Assembly: GCA_017500825.1 (NCBI GenBank)
Contig: JAFVYB010000003.1
Coordinates: forward strand, 1 to 63,582
Source of the DNA: Myxococcaceae bacterium
GTDB lineage: Bacteria > Myxococcota > Myxococcia > Myxococcales > UBA5297
Reading direction: 5' to 3'
DNA length: 63,582 nt
Part shown: positions 59,591 to 63,582 of the stretch, in pieces
Layout: every line of letters starts with the position of its first letter
Numbering within the stretch: position 1 is the first letter of the stretch
The notes under the pieces: generated by a model
Database searches by the model: none
What the model saw: the letters and a program-made list of their open reading frames with translations, nothing else
What the model was told of the DNA's origin: nothing
Program-made: the position numbers and the translations under genes

Positions 59591-59727
59591 GCCGCGCCGC
59601 TCAGCGCCCCCGGTGCCCGCCGAGACGGAAATCTCAAAGGATTTCCACAGGTTGCGACGCCCGCGCGAGGCCGAAGGCCGGGATCGCCCGCCGTTTCGCC
59701 ACACCATCGCCAAAGGATTTTCCGCCC

Positions 59728-61410
59728 ATGCTCGACACATTGACCAAAGGCTTTCGCGCCGCCCGCAACCGGCTGGCCGGCAAGGCCGAAATCACCCCCG
59801 ATGTCATCGACGAGGCCCTGCGCGACATTCGCGTCTCACTGCTCGAAGCCGATGTCTCGCTTGAGGTCGTCCGCCGCTTCGTGGCCCGCGTGAAGGAAAA
59901 GGCCGTCGGCGAGGTCGTCGAGCTGAAGGCGGTCGACGCTCAGGGCAAGTCGATCAAGGTCACGCCCCACGATCACTTCATCAAGATCTGCCACGACGAG
60001 CTCGAAGGCCTGATGGGACCGGTCGACACCTCGATCGCCTTCACGCAGGTCAAGACGCGCCCCACGGGCATCATGATGGTGGGCCTGCAGGGCTCGGGCA
60101 AAACGACGACGACGGCCAAGCTGGCGAACAAGCTCCTCAAAGAGGGCAAAAAGCCCATGCTCGTGGCCGCCGACGTCTACCGTCCCGCCGCGGTCGACCA
60201 GCTCAAGCGACTCGGCGCCCAGCTCGGCGTGCCCGTCTTCCACCAGCCCGAGGTGCCGCCGCCCGACATGTGCCACGCGGCGATCGAGGCGGCGCAGGTC
60301 CAGAAGTGCGACGTGGTGCTCTTCGACACCGCCGGTCGGCTGGCGATCGACGAGCAGATGATGGCCGAGCTCGAAGCCATCCAGGCGCGCTGCAAACCGG
60401 AAAACGTGCTGCTCGTGGCCGACGCCATGATCGGTCAGGACGCTGTGCGCACGGCGGCCGAGTTCGACAGGCGGCTCAACCTCTCCGGCTTTGTCCTCAC
60501 CAAGCTCGACGGCGACGCGCGCGGCGGCGCGGCCCTCTCGATCAAGGAAGTGACCGGCAAGCCGATCAAATTCCTCGGCATGGGCGAGAGCGTCGACAAG
60601 CTCGAAGAGTTCCGCCCCGAAGGTCTCGCCAGCCGCATCCTGGGCTTCGGCGACATCGTCGGCCTGATGAAGGATTTTGAGCAGGTCGTCGACGAGAAGA
60701 CGGCCGAGGAGGACGCGCAAAAGCTGCTCTCCGGCAAGTTCACCTTCGGCGACTTCGTCAACCAGATCCGCATGATCAAGCGCATGGGGCCGCTCAAGGA
60801 CCTGCTCGACAAGTTCCCCCTCTTTGGCGACCTCGGCGACCTCAACGTCGACGATCGCGAGCTCATCAAAATCGAGGCCATGCACGACTCGATGACGCCC
60901 TTTGAGCGCGGGCGCGCCGACTTGATCGACGACTCGCGCGCGGCACGCATCGCCCGCGGCTGCGGCCAACCAGCCGAGCTGATCAAGGAAGTCGTCTCCC
61001 GCTACCTGATGATGCGCGACCTGATGGGGCAGATCGGCCAGGCGCCGGGCCTTTTGGGGATGCTTCCGGGCATCAAGAACCTCAACGCCCTCAGGCAGCT
61101 CAAGGGCGCGGGCGGTGGCGGCATCCCCAACATCCTCGGCAACGCGGACGCGATTCAGCAGCAGATGCAGCGCGCCATGCTCCAGCAGCAGATGCAGCAG
61201 CAGGCACAGGCGATGGGACTGCCCAAGGGTTACACGCCAGCGCTGGCGCCCGCCCAACGCGCCAAGGCCATCCACGCGGGGCTTCTCGGCGGCGGCGCCA
61301 TGGACGATCCGCTCGCCGGCGGCGTCGACGCCAAAGAGAGCAAGGCGCTGCGCGACAAACGCAAAAAGGAACGCCAGGCCAAGAAGAAGGCGCGCAAGGG
61401 AAGGCGCTGA
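59728..61410 (+). CDS. ffh: Signal recognition particle protein Ffh
   Basis: Ffh binds 4.5S RNA and signal sequences and targets ribosomes to the membrane through FtsY. The 560-residue product has an N domain (LDTLTKGFRAARNRL), the GTPase G domain with GLQGSGKTT (119-127), VAADVYRPAAVDQLKRLG, DTAGRL and TKLDGDARGGAAL, and the methionine-rich M domain (LMMRDLMGQIG, LGMLPG). It is about 100 residues longer than E. coli Ffh: a Gln/Met/Gly-rich stretch and a basic tail (KRKKERQAKKKARK) follow the M domain. The ATG follows AAAGGA. The tail may add RNA contacts. The gene heads a run with the adenosyltransferase, whose start is 2 bp after this stop. No 4.5S RNA gene was seen nearby. Confidence 0.96.
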   Translation: MLDTLTKGFRAARNRLAGKAEITPDVIDEALRDIRVSLLEADVSLEVVRRFVARVKEKAVGEVVELKAVDAQGKSIKVTPHDHFIKICHDELEGLMGPVDTSIAFTQVKTRPTGIMMVGLQGSGKTTTTAKLANKLLKEGKKPMLVAADVYRPAAVDQLKRLGAQLGVPVFHQPEVPPPDMCHAAIEAAQVQKCDVVLFDTAGRLAIDEQMMAELEAIQARCKPENVLLVADAMIGQDAVRTAAEFDRRLNLSGFVLTKLDGDARGGAALSIKEVTGKPIKFLGMGESVDKLEEFRPEGLASRILGFGDIVGLMKDFEQVVDEKTAEEDAQKLLSGKFTFGDFVNQIRMIKRMGPLKDLLDKFPLFGDLGDLNVDDRELIKIEAMHDSMTPFERGRADLIDDSRAARIARGCGQPAELIKEVVSRYLMMRDLMGQIGQAPGLLGMLPGIKNLNALRQLKGAGGGGIPNILGNADAIQQQMQRAMLQQQMQQQAQAMGLPKGYTPALAPAQRAKAIHAGLLGGGAMDDPLAGGVDAKESKALRDKRKKERQAKKKARKGRR

Positions 61411-61412
61411 TC

Positions 61413-61949
61413 GTGACGCTCTACACGCGACGCGGCGACGCGGGCTTGACCGATTTGGCCAACGGGCACCGCGTCCCCAAGGACGACACCCGGGTGGAGG
61501 CCTACGGCACTCTGGACGAGCTGACAGCGGCCCTCGGCGTCGCGCGTTCTCTCTGTCAGGCGACCTCGGGCGGCGATGACACGCCCCGCGCGGCGCTCGG
61601 CGAACGGCTGTTCGTCATTCAGCGTCAACTGACCTTTCTCAGCGGCTATCTCGCCACGCCCGGCGCCGACTTTGCCCAGACGCGACTCGGGGCAGATGCG
61701 CTCAATGAGCTCGAAGCCGACATCGACAAGGCCGAGGTGCTCACCGGCCCCCTGCGCGCGTTCGTCATGCCGGGCGCCAACACGCTCGAAGCCGCCTTGC
61801 ACCTGGCCCGCACAGTCTGCCGTCGAGCCGAGCGGCGCGTTCAAAGCCTCTCGCGGGAAGACGCCATCGATCCGGCGGCCATCGCCTACCTCAACCGACT
61901 TTCCGACTGGCTCTTTGCCCAGGCGCGCGCGGCCCTCCAAACGCCGTGA
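61413..61949 (+). CDS. PduO-type cob(I)alamin adenosyltransferase
   Basis: This enzyme attaches the adenosyl group of ATP to cob(I)alamin, giving adenosylcobalamin. The 178-residue all-helical product has LYTRRGDAGLTDLANGHRVPKD, DTRVEAYGTLDELTAALG, FVMPGANTLEAALHLARTVCR and RRAERRVQ, with the ATP-binding N-terminal TRRGDxG and the RxAERR motif intact. Translation starts at a GTG 2 bp after ffh, with AAGG inside the ffh end. Coupling of an adenosyltransferase to ffh has no known logic. No cobalamin-dependent enzyme or riboswitch is seen in the window. Confidence 0.92.
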   Translation: MTLYTRRGDAGLTDLANGHRVPKDDTRVEAYGTLDELTAALGVARSLCQATSGGDDTPRAALGERLFVIQRQLTFLSGYLATPGADFAQTRLGADALNELEADIDKAEVLTGPLRAFVMPGANTLEAALHLARTVCRRAERRVQSLSREDAIDPAAIAYLNRLSDWLFAQARAALQTP

Positions 61950-62146
61950 ACAACGCCGTGCGAAGCGCCGTGAGAAGTGTCGCGATCGGGTGGTTCCGCC
62001 GGGGGGCGAGCATGAGCACAGAGATGGGCGGCGGGCGGCTGGCCAAGGGCAAATTCGCCCTTGCTTTCAAGGGTTGTTTGGACTCGAAAGCGCGCCCTCC
62101 TCGAAGGGCCCTGAAGCAGCGCCTCTGTCTCCACGGAGTTATCGCC

Positions 62147-63202
62147 ATGTATGTTCAGCCCATCCGCACCCAGCGCCCCGCCGAACAGGAACTCCCCGTG
62201 CGTCTGGCCGTTTTGCTCAACGCCAACGCCAAGCGGGTCAACGCCAAGCTCCGCGCCAAGCTGGCGCACGTCGTCCCCGAGTCCGACCTGTTCTTCACGC
62301 ACACCTTCGAAGAAGCGCGCGCCGTGGCCAGGCAGGTGGTGAGCGAAGGCTACGAGACCGTCTTCACCGGCGGCGGCGACGGGACATTCGTCGGCTTCTT
62401 CAACGAGATCATGGCCGTCATCGAGCGCGAGCGTCAGGAGGGCAAATCGCCGCGCATTCCCAAAATGGGCATCCTCAAGCTCGGCACGGGCAACGCGCTG
62501 GCCAGCCTTTGCAACGCCAATGGCGGCAACGGCGTGCTCGACGATATCCTGCGCACGCGTTCAGGTGAGTGCTCAGGCGTTAAACGCATCCACCTCGTCA
62601 GCGCCGAGGGCAAACGCGCTCCCTTTATTGGCGTCGGCCTCGACGCGGGCGTTCTCAACCATTACGTCGAAACCAAAGGCGCTCTGGCCAAAGGCCCATT
62701 GGCCAACATTTTTGCCGGAGGCGCCGGTTATTTCACCGCCATTACCTGCAAATTGATTCCAAAATACCTTCTGAGCAGCAATCCAGATATCGAGATTAGA
62801 AATCGCGGCGTCGCCTATCGCCTCAACGCCGCGGGTGACATCATTGATCCGCCCATGGCTCCCGGCGCCATTCTCTACAAAGGCCCGTCCACAATCGTGG
62901 CAGCCGGAACCATTCCCTATTTTGGCTATAAATTCCGCATGTTCCCGTTTTCCGAAAAGCGCCCCGGCCTGATGCATTTACGCGTGGCGCCGATTTCTGT
63001 CCCACAAATTCTCGCCAACCTGCCGCGCTTCTGGAATGGCACCTATCGCGCAGACAATATCTTTGAATTTCTCTGCGACGACGTGGAAATCCGCTCCGAT
63101 CAAAAGCTCCCCTTCCAAATAGGCGGCGACGCCGAGGGATATCGCGATTACGTCCGAATTCATGTCGCCAAAGACGCCGTCGATATCGTCGATTTCAAAT
63201 AA
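62147..63202 (+). CDS. Diacylglycerol-kinase-family lipid kinase
   Basis: The 351-residue product belongs to the DAGK/YegS family, which phosphorylates diacylglycerol or related lipids. It has the catalytic GGGDGTF (75-81) followed by NEIM, GILKLGTGNALA (nucleotide and substrate site) and IGVGLDAGVLN. The later half has a LRVAPIS segment and a C-terminal FQIGGDAEGYRD motif typical of the family. The ATG at 62147 follows CGGAG; an upstream GTG frame overlapping the adenosyltransferase adds 67 non-conserved residues. A 197-bp gap separates it from the adenosyltransferase. Its final third uses more AT-rich codons than the start. A strong terminator follows. Confidence 0.9.
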   Translation: MYVQPIRTQRPAEQELPVRLAVLLNANAKRVNAKLRAKLAHVVPESDLFFTHTFEEARAVARQVVSEGYETVFTGGGDGTFVGFFNEIMAVIERERQEGKSPRIPKMGILKLGTGNALASLCNANGGNGVLDDILRTRSGECSGVKRIHLVSAEGKRAPFIGVGLDAGVLNHYVETKGALAKGPLANIFAGGAGYFTAITCKLIPKYLLSSNPDIEIRNRGVAYRLNAAGDIIDPPMAPGAILYKGPSTIVAAGTIPYFGYKFRMFPFSEKRPGLMHLRVAPISVPQILANLPRFWNGTYRADNIFEFLCDDVEIRSDQKLPFQIGGDAEGYRDYVRIHVAKDAVDIVDFK

Positions 63203-63250
63203 ATCAGCACCTCAAAAGGCGACAAAGACAAAACTGTCGACACAAAGCCC

Positions 63251-63284
63251 GCCCCGAATCCATCGCCGATTCGGGGCTTTTTTT
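63251..63284 (+). terminator. Intrinsic terminator of the lipid kinase
   Basis: GCCCCGAATC (63251-63260) pairs perfectly with GATTCGGGGC (63268-63277) across a 7-nt loop and ends in seven T residues. Confidence 0.95.
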
Positions 63285-63366
63285 GTGCTTCAGCGCACGG
63301 CAATTCAAAGCCGCTTCAGCGCGGGGAAATTTGATTTTATTCTTATGTTAATTTGAACCTGAGTTT

Positions 63367-63383
63367 GCTCGATTTAATTTATT
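63367..63383 (+). repeat. 17-nt AT-rich 3' element, copy 3
   Basis: GCTCGATTTAATTTATT, the reverse complement of 163-179 and 13659-13675. It lies 165 bp past the lipid-kinase stop and is followed at once by a small hairpin (GAGTTT 63384-63389 with AAACTC 63395-63400). Confidence 0.75.
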
Positions 63384-63462
63384 GAGTTTTCTTGAAACTC
63401 CGCTTCACCGCTCGGAAAGCGCGAATCGTGAGCGCTCCGGCCGCGCTCCTCTGCCCTCAATT

Positions 63463-63499
63463 CACGAGGGGGAAAAACCCATGTTTTTTCCCCCTCGTG
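63463..63499. repeat. 15-bp perfect inverted repeat
   Basis: CACGAGGGGGAAAAA (63463-63477) and TTTTTCCCCCTCGTG (63485-63499) are exact inverted copies around a 7-nt loop. The T-run lies inside the stem rather than after it, so it is not a standard terminator. One arm is almost all purine. Confidence 0.85.
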
Positions 63500-63582
63500 G
63501 CTCCCCTTTTTCCTTTCGCAACCGTCGGTCCTCGCTCCCACCAAAGGTGGGGCCGGCTGCGGGCCGACGGACAAAGGCCCGC

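Larger units (their letters stand above)
63203..63582. other. 3' region with terminator, 17-nt element and long inverted repeat
   Basis: This 380-bp stretch to the window edge holds the lipid-kinase terminator, copy 3 of the 17-nt element, a 15-bp perfect inverted repeat and a CCCACC/GGTGGG palindrome (63537-63551). An open frame on the minus strand (63374-63574) overlaps the inverted repeat and is unlikely to be real. Confidence 0.6.

Noticed and set aside
63374..63574. 66-codon minus-strand open frame at the right edge
   Set aside because: It runs through a perfect inverted repeat and has no recognisable content.

Overview
The window is chromosomal DNA from a strongly GC-rich Gram-negative bacterium, most likely a member of the Myxococcota or a related former deltaproteobacterial lineage. 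This rests on the gene families present: many predicted outer-surface lipoproteins with cysteine-rich repeats, EPNDT motifs, IPT/TIG repeats or a von Willebrand A domain, a double-length ThyX-like protein, CelD-like GNAT proteins beside a DegT aminotransferase, and a histone-deacetylase-like fusion. The lineage is an inference; no rRNA or other taxonomic marker is present. Coding density is high. I see no tRNA, rRNA, CRISPR array, transposase, integrase or phage gene.

Layout. 0-13 kb is mostly minus strand: pantothenate synthesis (panB), tRNA modification (dus), a DUF2752 protein, two tandem zinc-ribbon/YIP1 membrane proteins, a small DUF4177-like protein, lysine 2,3-aminomutase (kamA), an M20 deacylase of the dapE type, elbB and a DEAD-box RNA helicase, interrupted by a plus-strand DinG/XPD helicase and rpmB. 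13-26 kb holds an AT-rich non-coding stretch, the tandem ThyX protein, a hotdog thioesterase, a cysteine-rich lipoprotein carrying a nuclease/phosphatase domain, a GNAT, a radical SAM enzyme, a large TPR membrane protein, an MFS exporter, a PHA-regulator-like DNA-binding protein and grpE. 26-33 kb holds a giant lipoprotein with GLUG-like and tandem LPP20-like units, a CsoR/FrmR regulator, ssb and an EcsC protein. 33-43.5 kb holds the GNAT-DegT-GNAT operon, a lamin-tail lipoprotein, a POT peptide transporter, 3-aminobutyryl-CoA ammonia-lyase (kal) and a 7TM-HD phosphodiesterase.

44-56.6 kb is dominated by surface proteins. A cysteine-rich lipoprotein comes first, then a probable six-gene plus-strand operon: a secreted protein, a VWA lipoprotein, an ASH/PKD lipoprotein, a cysteine-rich EPNDT lipoprotein, an IPT/TIG lipoprotein and a cysteine-rich lipoprotein. 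Two of its junctions are ATGA start/stop overlaps, so the products are probably made together and may form one surface assembly. This is my best candidate for an undescribed system. 56.7-63.6 kb holds a histone-deacetylase-like fusion, a chalcone-isomerase-like secreted protein, and an ffh / cobalamin adenosyltransferase / diacylglycerol-kinase-like run ending in a strong terminator.

Beyond genes, several short repeats are shared between distant intergenic sites: a 17-nt AT-rich element downstream of three genes, a 22-nt element at two sites, a composite repeat in the leader of the RNA helicase, and a promoter-like motif with a GC-rich discriminator. Metabolically, kamA and kal are both enzymes of the lysine to beta-lysine to 3-aminobutyryl-CoA fermentation route, but they lie 33 kb apart and their usual partner genes are not in this window.
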